Of a DNA stretch of 64,000 nt, positions 17,406-26,314 are shown one piece after another. The notes beneath the pieces are model-generated. The model had not been told where the DNA came from, did no database searches, and worked only from the letters and a program-made list of their open reading frames with translations. The first letter of the stretch is position 1. The number at the start of each line of letters is the position of its first letter. Where the stretch lies: positions 310,001 to 374,000 of the forward strand of contig NZ_BAABJQ010000001.1 in assembly GCF_039543385.1 (NCBI RefSeq), given 5' to 3'. The position numbers were made by a program, and so were the translations under genes. Source of the stretch: Rugosimonospora acidiphila (GTDB taxonomy: Bacteria > Actinomycetota > Actinomycetes > Mycobacteriales > Micromonosporaceae).

Positions 17406-18182
17406 TCAGCCGAAACGGCCGGTGATGTAGTCCTCGGTCTTCTTGACCGAAGGGTTGGTGAAGATCTTGGCGGTCTCGGCGTACTCGATCAGGCGGCCGG
17501 GGTCGCCCGTCTTGTCGATCGAGAAGAACGCCGTCCGGTCGGAGACCCGGGCCGCCTGCTGCATGTTGTGCGTGACGATGATGATCGTGTACTGGTTCTT
17601 CAGCTCGCTGATCAGGTCCTCGATCGCCAGCGTGGAGATCGGGTCCAGCGCCGAACACGGTTCGTCCATCAGCACCACCTGCGGCTCGACCGCGATGGCC
17701 CGCGCGATGCACAGCCGCTGCTGCTGACCACCGGACAGTCCGGCGCCGGGCCGGTTGAGCCGGGTGTGCACCTCGTTCCACAGGTTCGCCGCGCGCAGCG
17801 CCTTCTCGCAGGCGTCGTCGAGCACCGACTTGCGCCGCACGCCGCCCAGCCGCAGCCCGGCCACCACGTTGTCGTAGATGGACATGGTGGGGAACGGGTT
17901 GGGTCGCTGGAAGACCATGCCGATCGTCCGCCGCACCGCGGTGACGTCGACATCGCGGGCGTAGATGTCCTGGCTGTCGATGGTCAGCTTGCCCTCGACC
18001 CGGGCGCCCGGCAGCACCTCGTGCATCCGGTTGATCGAGCGCAGGAAGGTCGATTTGCCGCAGCCGGACGGGCCGATCAACGCGGTGACCGACTTCGGCT
18101 CGATCACCATGCTGATGCCGTCGATCGCCTTGAAGGCGCCGTAGTACGCGGTGACGCCGACCGCTTCTATCCGCTTCGCCAT
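17406..18182 (-). CDS. pstB: Phosphate ABC transporter ATP-binding protein PstB
   Basis: A 258-residue ATPase, the last gene of pstSCAB. It powers high-affinity phosphate import. Walker A GPSGCGKST (about 37-45), signature LSGGQQQR, Walker B VLMDEPCSALD and the PstB-specific QRPNPFPTMSIYDNV are intact. The ATG follows pstA by 20 bases. Expression should follow the PHO box upstream of pstS. Confidence 0.96.
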   Translation of the reverse strand: MAKRIEAVGVTAYYGAFKAIDGISMVIEPKSVTALIGPSGCGKSTFLRSINRMHEVLPGARVEGKLTIDSQDIYARDVDVTAVRRTIGMVFQRPNPFPTMSIYDNVVAGLRLGGVRRKSVLDDACEKALRAANLWNEVHTRLNRPGAGLSGGQQQRLCIARAIAVEPQVVLMDEPCSALDPISTLAIEDLISELKNQYTIIIVTHNMQQAARVSDRTAFFSIDKTGDPGRLIEYAETAKIFTNPSVKKTEDYITGRFG

Positions 18183-18202
18183 TACCGACTCCTGAGGGGC
18201 GA

Positions 18203-19300
18203 TCATTTCTGGTTCAACTTGGTGCGGCGCGACAGCAGCTTTGCCACGACCGTCAGTGCGAGCACGAGCGCCACCAGGGTCAGCGCCGCGGTCCAGGCCC
18301 GGGGCGGGCCGTACTTCGAGGCCAGGCTGGCCTGCTCGTAGATGTAGACGGACAGCGACTCCTGGTTGCCCTGGAACGGGTTGAAGTTGCGGTCCGGGGT
18401 ACCCCCCGCCACCAGGAGAACCGGCGCCGTCTCGCCGGCCGCGCGGGCGATGGCGAGCATGATGCCGGTGACGATGCCGGGCAGCGCGGTCGGCAGCACG
18501 ATCCGGGCGATCGTCCGCCACTTCGGGATGCCCAGCGCGTAGGAGCCCTCCCGCAGAGCCCCGGGCACCAGCCGCAGCATCTCCTCGGTCGACCGGGTGA
18601 CCGTCGGCAGCATCAGTACGCACAGTGCCAGGGCCGCCGCGAAGCCGGAGTAGAACGGCTTGTCAGTCGGGGAGAAGTGCGGCGAAACGATCAGCACCCA
18701 GAACGCCAGGATGAACAGGCCGGCCACGATCGACGGGATACCGGTCATGACGTCCACGAAGAACCGGATGGAGTTGGCCAGCCGGCCCCGGCCGTACTCG
18801 ACGATGTAGACGGCGGCCAGGATGCCCAGCGGCACCGTGATCACCGTGGCGATGCCCACCTGCTCCAGGGTGCCGACGATCGCGTGGTACGCGCCGCCGC
18901 CGGAGTCGAAGGCGGTGATGTTGCGCATCGAGTTGTTGAAGAAGGTGCCGTCGAGCCGGGTCTTGCCCTTGTTGACAAGGGTGACCACCACCGAGACCAG
19001 CGGCAGCAGTGCCAGGATGAACGCCGAGTAGATCAGCGACGTGGCCACCCGGTTACGTGCGGAGCGACCGCCCTCGACCACGGTCGAGACGACCGCCAGC
19101 ACGATCAGGAAGATGAGCACGGCGCCGACGATGGTGAGCACCCAGCCGGCGTCGAGCAGGCCGCCGATCTTGAAGACCAGGTACGCCACCACGGCGGCCC
19201 CGACCCCGATGCTGATCAGCGACCAGAGCGGCAGGCGGCGGGTCTGCAACGAGGTGGTCAGCGGTGCCTGCGGAGAGTTGGTAAGGGTCGTCATGCTCAT
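18203..19300 (-). CDS. pstA: Phosphate ABC transporter permease PstA
   Basis: A 365-residue permease with extra N-terminal helices (about 22-85) before the MetI-like core. The core carries GIPSIVAGLFILAFW and the EAA loop GALREGSYALGIPKWRTI that docks on PstB. Its ATG overlaps the pstC stop by four bases (ATGA), so translation is coupled; a second ATG lies two codons on. It works with PstC in the inner membrane channel. Confidence 0.95.
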   Translation of the reverse strand: MSMTTLTNSPQAPLTTSLQTRRLPLWSLISIGVGAAVVAYLVFKIGGLLDAGWVLTIVGAVLIFLIVLAVVSTVVEGGRSARNRVATSLIYSAFILALLPLVSVVVTLVNKGKTRLDGTFFNNSMRNITAFDSGGGAYHAIVGTLEQVGIATVITVPLGILAAVYIVEYGRGRLANSIRFFVDVMTGIPSIVAGLFILAFWVLIVSPHFSPTDKPFYSGFAAALALCVLMLPTVTRSTEEMLRLVPGALREGSYALGIPKWRTIARIVLPTALPGIVTGIMLAIARAAGETAPVLLVAGGTPDRNFNPFQGNQESLSVYIYEQASLASKYGPPRAWTAALTLVALVLALTVVAKLLSRRTKLNQK

Positions 19301-20394
19301 ACCGCGCTTCCGAGGAACTCACGGCGGCGGTACACGATCGCCCGAGCGATCACGTTGACCACCAGCGTGATGGCGAACAGCACGAGACCCGAGGCGATCA
19401 GCGCGCCGCGGCCGATGTCGGTGGCCTCACCGAAGCCGTTGGCGATGTTCGCGGCGATCGTGTTGCCACCGTCGTGGATGATGTCGATCCCCACGCCGAA
19501 GCCGCCGCCCAGGACCAGCGCCAGGGCGATGGTCTCGCCCAGCGCCCGGCCGAGGCCGAGCATGACCGCCGCGATCAGGCCGGGGCGGCTGTAGGGGAGG
19601 ACCGCCAGGCGGACCACTTCCCACTTGGTCGCGCCGAGCGCCAGCGCCGCCTCCTCGTTCATCGGCGGGGTCTGCCGGAACACCTCCCGCGACAGCGAGG
19701 TGACGATCGGCAGCACCATGATGGCCAGGACCAGCGCGCCGAGCAGGATCGACTTGCCGTAGGGCCCGTCGCTGCCGAACAGCGGAATCCAGCCGAAGTA
19801 CTTGTGCAGCCAGCCGGAGAACTGCTCGACGGGCAGGTACAGGTAGTCCCGGCCCCACAGGCCGAAGACGATGCTCGGCACCGCGGCGAGCAGGTCGATC
19901 AGGTAACCGAGACCACTGGCCAGCCGCTTGTGCGCGTAGTGGGACAGGCACAACGCGATGCCCAGCGCCACCGGCACCGAGATGACCAGCGCGATGGCGG
20001 AGCTGTAGATGGTGCCGATGGCCAGCGAGGCGATGCCGAACTTCGGCACCTCGTCGTCTGGGAACCACTGGAAGTGAGTCAGGAAGTTGGCCTTGTCGGC
20101 CCGGATCGCCGGCACCGCCTTGGCGATCAGGAAGACCGCGATGGCCACGATGATGACCAGCACGACTACGCCGGAACCCGTTGTGAGCCAGCGGAAGACG
20201 CTCTCCGGGCCGAACCGGCGCCTGGTCGGCAGGGCGCCGCCGCCACCCATGGGGGCGACCGGGCCGCGGCCGCCGGAGCGGTGCCGCGGGATGTCGACGG
20301 TACGGGTGTCGTCCTCGACAGTCAGGTCATTCGGCGAATCCGCCGAGGCCGCGGAAGCGGCCTCGGCGGAGCCGGGAAACGATGGTTGGCTCAT
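19297..20394 (-). CDS. pstC: Phosphate ABC transporter permease PstC
   Basis: A 365-residue permease. The cytoplasmic N-terminus of about 75 residues is longer than in E. coli and rich in Ala, Asp and Gly, then six helices follow. The segment LLAAVPSIVFGLWG and the EAA loop NEEAALALGATKWEVVRLAV are diagnostic. It follows pstS by 39 bases and overlaps pstA. Confidence 0.95.
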   Translation of the reverse strand: MSQPSFPGSAEAASAASADSPNDLTVEDDTRTVDIPRHRSGGRGPVAPMGGGGALPTRRRFGPESVFRWLTTGSGVVVLVIIVAIAVFLIAKAVPAIRADKANFLTHFQWFPDDEVPKFGIASLAIGTIYSSAIALVISVPVALGIALCLSHYAHKRLASGLGYLIDLLAAVPSIVFGLWGRDYLYLPVEQFSGWLHKYFGWIPLFGSDGPYGKSILLGALVLAIMVLPIVTSLSREVFRQTPPMNEEAALALGATKWEVVRLAVLPYSRPGLIAAVMLGLGRALGETIALALVLGGGFGVGIDIIHDGGNTIAANIANGFGEATDIGRGALIASGLVLFAITLVVNVIARAIVYRRREFLGSAV

Positions 20395-20433
20395 CGTCTA
20401 CCTATCGTTCGTCTTACCGGTCGGTTAGGGGCG

Positions 20434-21552
20434 TCAGCTGAGCTTGGCCACGGTGGCGGCAACCTTGGTGCGGACCGTCTCCGGCAGCGGGGCGTAGCCC
20501 AGCTGGGTCACCGACTGCTGAGCGGCGCTGCTGGAGGTGTAGCCCAGGAAGCCCTTCAGCAGCGGCAGCGCCGTCGAGGAGTTGCCCTGCTCGCAGACGA
20601 TCTCGTAGGTCACCAGGACGATCGGGTAGGCACCCTGAGCCGTGGTGTTGTAGTCGATCTTCATCTGCATGTCGTCGCCGGTGCCGGTGGTCTGCGCGCT
20701 GGCGATGGTGACACCGGCCGAGGCGGCGGTGAGGTCCTGGAACTGACCCGCGGCGTTACCGATCTTGGCGGTGTTCAGGCTGTCGGCCTGCGCGTAGGAC
20801 CACTCGACGTAGCCGATGGCGCCATCGGTCTTGCCCAGCTGGGCGGCAATGCCGTCCGAGCCCTTCTCGGCGTCGCCGCCCGGGCCCTTCCAGGTCTTGT
20901 CGTGGCCGAAGGTCCAGTCGGTCGGGTCAACGGTGCTCAGGTAGTTGGTGAAGTTGTCGCTGGTGCCCGAGCTGTCCGAGCGGTGCAGCGTCAGGATCTT
21001 GGTGGACGGCAGGGTCGCACCCGGGTTGTCCGCCTTGATGGCGGCGTCGTTCCAGGTGGTGATCTTGCCGGAGAAGATCTTGGCCAGCGTCGCCGGCTTG
21101 AGCTGCAGGTTGCTCACGCCCTGGACGTTGTAGACCACCGCGATCGGGCCCACTGCCATCGGCAGGTGGATCGCCGGGCCGGTCTTGCAACGGTTGTTGG
21201 CCTTGGGCTGGTCAGCGGCAGTCAGCGCCGAGTCCGAACCAGCGAAGTCCGCAGTGCCGGAGATGAATGCCTGCTGGCCAGCGCCGGATCCGGTGCCCTG
21301 GTAGACGATGTTCGCGCCCGAGCACTGGGTCTGGTAGTCCTTGACCCACTGGTTAATGGCATTCTGCTGAGCCGTCGAGCCCTGAGCGTTCAGGGTGCCG
21401 GTCGCGCAGCTAATCGTGCTAGCGGAGGCGCTGCTTCCACCGGTGGGGGTGGACGGCGAGCTCGCGGTGTTGTTGTCCGACCCGCACGCGGCGAGCGCGA
21501 ACGTCGCGGTCAGCGCGAGGCCGGCCAGGATGCCGTGCCGCTGGAGCTTCAC
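20434..21552 (-). CDS. pstS: Phosphate-binding lipoprotein PstS
   Basis: A 372-residue periplasmic-type binding protein anchored as a lipoprotein: signal peptide and lipobox ALAAC with Cys near residue 23, then a Ser/Thr/Ala-rich linker. Phosphate-binding segments include GSTAQQNAINQWV (phosphate loop), SDSALTA and the RSDSSGTSDNF loop. GTG start, with AAGGGA as ribosome site. It is first gene of pstSCAB; a PHO box lies at 21680-21696 and a strong hairpin in the leader at 21608-21643. Confidence 0.96.
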   Translation of the reverse strand: MKLQRHGILAGLALTATFALAACGSDNNTASSPSTPTGGSSASASTISCATGTLNAQGSTAQQNAINQWVKDYQTQCSGANIVYQGTGSGAGQQAFISGTADFAGSDSALTAADQPKANNRCKTGPAIHLPMAVGPIAVVYNVQGVSNLQLKPATLAKIFSGKITTWNDAAIKADNPGATLPSTKILTLHRSDSSGTSDNFTNYLSTVDPTDWTFGHDKTWKGPGGDAEKGSDGIAAQLGKTDGAIGYVEWSYAQADSLNTAKIGNAAGQFQDLTAASAGVTIASAQTTGTGDDMQMKIDYNTTAQGAYPIVLVTYEIVCEQGNSSTALPLLKGFLGYTSSSAAQQSVTQLGYAPLPETVRTKVAATVAKLS

Positions 21553-21607
21553 GTGCTGTCCCTTCGAGAGTTTTCGGTAGTCATACCGGGCCGGCGGCGA
21601 AGCCCCC

Positions 21608-21643
21608 GTCCAGTCAACCGGCGATCTCGCCGGATGACTGGAC
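21608..21643 (-). promoter_or_regulatory. Strong hairpin at the 5' end of the pstS transcript
   Basis: A 9-bp outer stem (21608-21616 with 21635-21643) and a 7-bp inner stem (21618-21624 with 21627-21633) are separated by one A-A mismatch, with a 2-base loop. A minus-10 TAACGT (21647-21642) places the transcription start inside or just before it, so the mRNA may begin with a hairpin. Confidence 0.7.
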
Positions 21644-21679
21644 GTTAAGAGCGGCAGATGGACGGTGCAGAGGCCAGAA

Positions 21680-21696
21680 GTGAACGCATGGTGAAC
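21680..21696 (-). promoter_or_regulatory. PHO box upstream of pstS
   Basis: On the minus strand GTTCAC occurs twice with an 11-bp period (GTTCACCATGCGTTCAC), the direct-repeat unit bound by PhoP/RegX3-type regulators in actinobacteria. It lies 128-144 bases before the pstS start and about 33 bases before the candidate minus-10. The RegX3-like regulator encoded at 55079 is the expected activator. Confidence 0.85.
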
Positions 21697-21889
21697 TCGT
21701 CAAGGTGCTCGGTTGACGATGTGCCGATGGCGAGATGTCGGTTGCGTGAACGGTGGTGCTGATGCCCGATTTCATGCCTCATTTGTGATGACAATGTGGA
21801 GTTCGGCGGGTGAGTCCGGCAGCTCGGAAGTGAGTTGGCTCACCGACTCGACGTCATCGGCCGGCGTCGGCGGAGCTGATCCGCGGACC

Positions 21890-21949
21890 ATCCGGGAATG
21901 CCCGTCCCGGTAGGGCGTGCGGGCCGCCGGGATATCCGGGAATGCCCGT
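21890..21949. repeat. 16-bp direct repeat containing a small hairpin
   Basis: ATCCGGGAATGCCCGT occurs at 21890-21905 and 21934-21949, 44 bp apart. Each copy contains CGGG-AATG-CCCG, a 4-bp stem. The pair lies just after the mshD stop codon and could end its transcript. Confidence 0.75.
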
Positions 21950-22020
21950 TCGGTCGAGACGGGTGGCCGTACGTGCCGTCGGCAACAATCGGATCGTTTC
22001 CGGATCGAGTCCGGCGGCGG

Positions 22021-23055
22021 TCAGGCCCCGCGCCGGAAGGAGACGTCCGTCGACCAGCGCACGAAGCCGTTCTTCTGGTACAGATGTACCGCCGTCGAAT
22101 CGTTCCCGTCCACGTACAGCATGGCCTGGTCGAGCCCGCGGTCCCGCAGGTGGCGCAGGCCGGCAAGGGTCAGCGCGGTACCCAGGCCGAGGCCCTGCGC
22201 GTCCGGGTCCACGCCGAGCACGTAGACCTCGCCGATCGGGTCGTGCTGGTGGACGTCGGTACCGTCGACGCGCCGGGCGCCGTGCACCTTGGTCCAGTGG
22301 AAGCCCAGCATCGGGCGCTCGCCGCCCGCTGCTGCTTCATAAGCACCGGCCTCATCGGCGCCGGCCTGCTTCGGTTCGCCCGCCCGGCCCGGGTCGCCCT
22401 CGGGCGCGCGCTCAGCGATCAAGAAGCCGGTCGGGTCGAACCATGGTTCGGTCATCCGGACCCGTAGGTCCTTGAGCGTCCACCGGCCCTGGTCGGGGTG
22501 GTGCGCGAACGCCCGGCCGTTGAGCTCGACCCACCGCTCATCGTCAGCACCCGGCCGGAACGCGCGGATCCGCACGTCGGCCGGCAGGGCCGGCGCCTCG
22601 ATCGGGGCGTCCAGCGGGCGGCGCATCTGGTACAGCACCCGGTGCCGTTCGAAGCCCAGCGACAGCGCGAGCGCGGAGGCCGAAGGGTGGTCGCCGTGCG
22701 CCCACAGCCGCAGCCGGCCGCTCGGGTCGTGTGCGGCCGCCGCCTCGGTGACCGCCGTCACCAGCGCCCGGCCGAGCCCCCGCCGGCGGAACATCGGGTG
22801 CACCACCAGTTCGGCGCTGGCGCCCTCCACCGTGTCCGTGGTGTCCACGTGCGCGTACCCGACCAGGCGCCCGTCCGAGCGGATGAGAAGGTGCTCCGCG
22901 GGCTCGTCGCCACCATGGCTCAGATGCAGCATGACGTGCTCGGACAGCGGGTTGACGCCGTCGGCGTCGCTCGCCGCCCGGGTCAGCTCGATGACCTCGC
23001 TCACCTGCTGCGGATCCAGTCGTTCCAGGCGCCGAACCGGCAGGGTGGAGGTCAT
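22021..23055 (-). CDS. mshD: Mycothiol synthase MshD
   Basis: Catalyses the last step of mycothiol synthesis, acetylating Cys-GlcN-Ins with acetyl-CoA. It is 344 residues with two GNAT domains: the first with HPMFRRRGLGRALV (acetyl-CoA loop, about 87-100), the second with VDPDAQGLGLGTALT (about 283-297). An insertion of about 30 residues rich in Ala, Gly and Glu (about 220-250) interrupts the second domain and explains the extra length over typical MshD (about 300-315). A minus-10 TAACGT lies six bases before the ATG. The neighbour order glnR-mshD-pst matches mycobacteria. Confidence 0.94.
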   Translation of the reverse strand: MTSTLPVRRLERLDPQQVSEVIELTRAASDADGVNPLSEHVMLHLSHGGDEPAEHLLIRSDGRLVGYAHVDTTDTVEGASAELVVHPMFRRRGLGRALVTAVTEAAAAHDPSGRLRLWAHGDHPSASALALSLGFERHRVLYQMRRPLDAPIEAPALPADVRIRAFRPGADDERWVELNGRAFAHHPDQGRWTLKDLRVRMTEPWFDPTGFLIAERAPEGDPGRAGEPKQAGADEAGAYEAAAGGERPMLGFHWTKVHGARRVDGTDVHQHDPIGEVYVLGVDPDAQGLGLGTALTLAGLRHLRDRGLDQAMLYVDGNDSTAVHLYQKNGFVRWSTDVSFRRGA

Positions 23056-23067
23056 TGCGCAACGTTA
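23056..23067 (-). promoter_or_regulatory. Leaderless promoter of mshD
   Basis: TAACGT on the minus strand (23067-23062) ends six bases before the ATG at 23055, so mshD need not depend on the glnR promoter 115 bases further upstream. Confidence 0.55.
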
Positions 23068-23128
23068 TCCCGGCGGCGGCGCGGGCCTCCGGCAGACCGC
23101 CCACCCGGGTGCGGACCACCTATCCGCC

Positions 23129-23160
23129 GCCGGAACGCCCGTTCGATGCCGGAACGCCCG
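23129..23160. repeat. Two 13-bp direct repeats between glnR and mshD
   Basis: GCCGGAACGCCCG occurs at 23129-23141 and 23148-23160 (19-bp period), right after the glnR stop codon. Confidence 0.7.
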
Positions 23161-23169
23161 CCCGGGCCG

Positions 23170-23889
23170 CTATACGGGGGTGGGGATGGTGACCGGCTCG
23201 GTCTCCGGCAGCGCCCGGGCCTGTGGGGCCACGAACTTGTACCCGACCTGGCGAACGGTGCCGATCATCGACTCGTACTCCGAGCCCAGCTTGGCGCGCA
23301 GCCGCCGGACGTGCACGTCCACCGTGCGGGTGCCGCCGAAGTAGTCGTAGCCCCAGACCTCGCGCAGCAGCTGATCCCTGGTGAACACCCGGCCGGGGTG
23401 CTGGGAGAGGAACTTGAGCAGCTCGAACTCCTTGTAGGTGAGGTCGAGCGGCCGGCCCTTGAGCTTCGCGGCGTAGGTGTCCGGATCGATCGACAGCTCG
23501 CCGGCCCGGATCAGGGTGCCCTCGTTGGCGTTGGCCTGGCCCAGCCGTCCGGCCGCCAGCCGCAGCCTTGCCTCGATCTCGGCGGGGCCGGCGGAGGCGA
23601 GCACGATGTCGTCGAGCCCCCACTCGGCGGACAGCGCGACCAGGCCGGACTCGTAGACCACGGCGATCAGGGGCACGCCCAGGCCGGTGGCGTGCAGCAT
23701 CCGGCAGGTGGCGCGGGCATCGGCCAGCTCGCCGCGGGCGTCGATCATGACGACATCCGGCGACGGCCCGGAGACCAGGGTGCGTACGTCGCGGGGTGCC
23801 GTGCGCACCGAGTGTGGCAGCAGGTCCAGAGCCGGCAGCACGGCCGCCGCCTCGCCGGCGGGTCCGCCGGTCAGCAAGAGGATTTCCAC
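23170..23889 (-). CDS. glnR: GlnR-type OmpR-family response regulator (nitrogen regulation)
   Basis: A 239-residue regulator: an atypical receiver domain (about 1-110; MIDARGEL surrounds the conserved Asp) and an OmpR-type winged helix (about 130-225) with FELLKFLSQHPGRVFTRDQL and YFGGTRTVDVHVRRLRAKLG. It closely matches the pattern of actinobacterial GlnR, the global nitrogen-assimilation regulator, which usually has no partner kinase; none is adjacent here. GTG start with a strong GGAGGAGA site. It sits upstream of mshD and pst, as in Mycobacterium, placing nitrogen, thiol and phosphate genes together. Confidence 0.93.
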   Translation of the reverse strand: MEILLLTGGPAGEAAAVLPALDLLPHSVRTAPRDVRTLVSGPSPDVVMIDARGELADARATCRMLHATGLGVPLIAVVYESGLVALSAEWGLDDIVLASAGPAEIEARLRLAAGRLGQANANEGTLIRAGELSIDPDTYAAKLKGRPLDLTYKEFELLKFLSQHPGRVFTRDQLLREVWGYDYFGGTRTVDVHVRRLRAKLGSEYESMIGTVRQVGYKFVAPQARALPETEPVTIPTPV

Positions 23890-24074
23890 GCGTCTCCTCC
23901 GTCTCGTCTTGACTGATTCCCGACGGCGCTGACGGGCGGGTTAAGAGAGAAGGATAACCGATGGTGCGGGCCGATTCACCACGTGAAATGGGGCACTGGC
24001 GGACCCCGCCGCCGCGAACATCCGACGGCGGCCGGCGTCGCGGTACCCGGTCACACTCTGGCACGATCAGGGGC

Positions 24075-25439
24075 GTGTCCCCGACAAACCCACCGGGCGG
24101 AGGTCGCGAGGCGCCGGACGGCGCCCGCGAGCAGTGGCAGCACGGGCAGCGTGCGGCCGTGCGCCGCCCGCGCCGGGCAGACCCCACTGGCCGCCGCATC
24201 GACGACTCCGACCCGTACGGCTGGAGCGCGACGCGGGACGGCGGGATCGACTACCCGCCCGGCGGGCCCGACGAGGATCCCTCGGCCGGGCGGGACCGTC
24301 CCGAGCGTGGCCGGCCGGAGCGGGGCCGGGGCAATCCCGGACAGCCGGGCCCGGTCCCGGCGGGTCCGATGCAGGCCGCCCCGGGGGGTCCCGGGTGGGC
24401 CGACCCCCGCCAGGAAGATCCGACCCGAGCCATGACCGGAGCGCCCGAGGGCGACCGTGACCCGGGCTCCCGCGGCGGCCAGCCCCGGGGGGGCGGCGGG
24501 CGGCGGCTGCGCGGGCCCCACCGGCGGCGGGCCGTCGAGGGCCAGCAGACCGGCCTGACCCAGGGCATGCAGTCCGACCTGCCGAGCTGGCTGCAGGAGC
24601 GTGGCGAGGGCGTGGCGCCGTTGGACCGGCTGCTCTCGCTGGCGGTGGCCGGGTTCGCCGGCCTGCTCGGGCTCGCCCTGGTGCTCGGCGCGTACGCCGG
24701 CGCCGGCTCGTACGGGTTGGTGGTCTTCGCGGTACAGGTGCTGTTCGTCCTGGCCTGGACGGTGACCATGCGGCCGACCGGGCCCCGGGTGGTGGCCGGC
24801 GTGTCGCTGGCCGCCGCGGCGGGCGTCGACCTCGCCGCGACCATGACGTCGCACGCCTCGCTGGCGCCCCTCTGCCTGATCACCGTCGCCGCGGTGGGCG
24901 CCGCCGTGGCCGGGCAGTTGCTGCGCCGCAGCCCCCGGCCACGGGTCACCGAGTCGCTCGGCAGCACCTTGATAGTCGTGATTGGCGTGGTCTGCTTCGG
25001 GATGCTGGTTGTTTTGAATCGGCACGCCCCGGGTACTCCGGCGATCGTCGCCTGCCTGGTCGCCGCCGGGGTCGCGCTGGTGGTGGCCAGGCTAGGCGAC
25101 ATCGTGTTCCCGTCGCCGCGCACCAGCCCCCTGGTGCCGCGGGGCACGGTGGGCGTGGTGGCGGGCGCCATGGTGGGCACCGGCGTGGCCGGCGTCATGG
25201 GCTCGGTGCTGGTTGGGCTGGACCCCAAGCGGGCCGCGCTCGCCGGCTTCGCCACCGCGCTGGTGGCGGTCCTCGCGGACCTGGCGGTCTCCTATGCGGA
25301 GGTGGGCAGGCAGTTGGAGGGCGAGCAGCCGGCACTGTGGATCGCGCGGCACATGCAGGGCCCGCTGGGCGGGTTCGCGTTGGCCTCCCCGGTCGCGTAC
25401 GTGCTCAGCGTGATGGTGCTGGTCACGAACCTGAACTGA
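24075..25439 (+). CDS. Polytopic membrane protein with a long disordered N-terminus, function unknown
   Basis: A 454-residue protein. Residues 1-165 are low-complexity, rich in Gly, Pro, Arg and Asp and almost certainly disordered in the cytoplasm. About eight hydrophobic helices fill residues 180-454. I do not recognise a catalytic motif. GTG at 24075 is preferred because CACGAT ends seven bases upstream and because earlier codons read as low-quality sequence; an ATG at 23961 with an AGAAGGA site upstream would add 38 residues. It is divergent from glnR. Confidence 0.7.
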   Translation: MSPTNPPGGGREAPDGAREQWQHGQRAAVRRPRRADPTGRRIDDSDPYGWSATRDGGIDYPPGGPDEDPSAGRDRPERGRPERGRGNPGQPGPVPAGPMQAAPGGPGWADPRQEDPTRAMTGAPEGDRDPGSRGGQPRGGGGRRLRGPHRRRAVEGQQTGLTQGMQSDLPSWLQERGEGVAPLDRLLSLAVAGFAGLLGLALVLGAYAGAGSYGLVVFAVQVLFVLAWTVTMRPTGPRVVAGVSLAAAAGVDLAATMTSHASLAPLCLITVAAVGAAVAGQLLRRSPRPRVTESLGSTLIVVIGVVCFGMLVVLNRHAPGTPAIVACLVAAGVALVVARLGDIVFPSPRTSPLVPRGTVGVVAGAMVGTGVAGVMGSVLVGLDPKRAALAGFATALVAVLADLAVSYAEVGRQLEGEQPALWIARHMQGPLGGFALASPVAYVLSVMVLVTNLN

Positions 25440-25472
25440 CGCCCCCCGTCTCGAGGACCGAGGAGCATTCAC

Positions 25473-26246
25473 ATGGCGGCCAGTCGTAGGCGTGGACGCA
25501 AGGCCCTGCTCGTGTTGGTCGTCGTGGTGATCGCCGTCGCCGGGCTGTTCGTGATCGCCGACCGGGTGGCCGTCATCGCCGCCGAGCGCACAGTCGCCGA
25601 CCAGGCCAAGAAGCAGCTGACCGCGCAGGGGGTCAGCTCGCCGTCGAACCCGTCCGTCAAGATCGGCGGCTTCCCGTTCCTGACCCAGGTCGTCGGCGGC
25701 AGATACAACAAGATCACGATCGACATCGCGAAGCCGAGCACCCGGGACGTCACGCTCGACGACCTCACCGTGGTGGCCACCGGGGTCAACGCCAGCCTCG
25801 GCGCCTTGATCAACGGCAGCGGCGACATAACCGCCGACCACGTGGCCGGTACCGCCCGGCTGGACTGGTCCTCGGTGTCTCAGCTGATTGATCTGTCGCA
25901 GTTCGGCAGCGGTGGCGCGACGGTGGCGCCGCTGCCCAACGGCGAGGTCCAGATCACCGCGCCGGTGAAGGTACTGACCCTGTCGATCAATGTGGTCGCC
26001 ACCGGAAGCATCCAGGTGGTCAACGATGCGGCGCAGGTGCACATCAACAAGGTGAACGTCCAGGGTGGCAACGTACCGCCCATCCTGCAGCAGGTGCTGG
26101 GGTCGCTCGAACAGCAGCTGTCGTTCAACGTGAAGATCCCGCCGCTGCCGTACCACCTGAAGATCCAGAACGTCCAGGCGAAGCAGGCCGGAGTGACAAT
26201 TACAGCGACCGCCGCCAATGTCCCGCTGAACAGCGGCGGAGCGTAA
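25473..26246 (+). CDS. lmeA: LmeA-like phospholipid-binding protein (DUF2993)
   Basis: A 257-residue protein with one N-terminal membrane helix or signal anchor (about 11-31) and a DUF2993 body built of repeated beta strands (NPSVKIGGFPFLTQVVGGRY is the family hallmark). In mycobacteria LmeA binds phospholipids in the cell envelope and is needed for lipomannan maturation. The order here (LmeA next to rhodanese, DUF1416, glnR and mshD) is the mycobacterial one. The ATG has a GGAG site. Confidence 0.88.
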   Translation: MAASRRRGRKALLVLVVVVIAVAGLFVIADRVAVIAAERTVADQAKKQLTAQGVSSPSNPSVKIGGFPFLTQVVGGRYNKITIDIAKPSTRDVTLDDLTVVATGVNASLGALINGSGDITADHVAGTARLDWSSVSQLIDLSQFGSGGATVAPLPNGEVQITAPVKVLTLSINVVATGSIQVVNDAAQVHINKVNVQGGNVPPILQQVLGSLEQQLSFNVKIPPLPYHLKIQNVQAKQAGVTITATAANVPLNSGGA

Positions 26247-26297
26247 GTGAGCATTGTCGCAAGGTGAGGCGCCCTGTCCGGGGGATGCCGGCGATGG

Positions 26298-26314
26298 TAG
26301 GCTCCGGAGCCATG
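26298..26314 (+). promoter_or_regulatory. Leaderless promoter of the leader peptide
   Basis: TAGGCT (26298-26303) ends eight bases before the ATG at 26312, so the leader ORF would be at the extreme 5' end of the mRNA. Confidence 0.6.

Larger units (their letters stand above)
21553..22020. other. 468-base gap between pstS and mshD 3' end
   Basis: No convincing gene. It holds the pstS leader hairpin (21608-21643), a candidate minus-10 TAACGT (21647-21642, minus strand), the PHO box (21680-21696) and a 16-bp direct repeat near mshD (21890-21949). I see nothing else I can name in 21700-21889. Confidence 0.7.
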
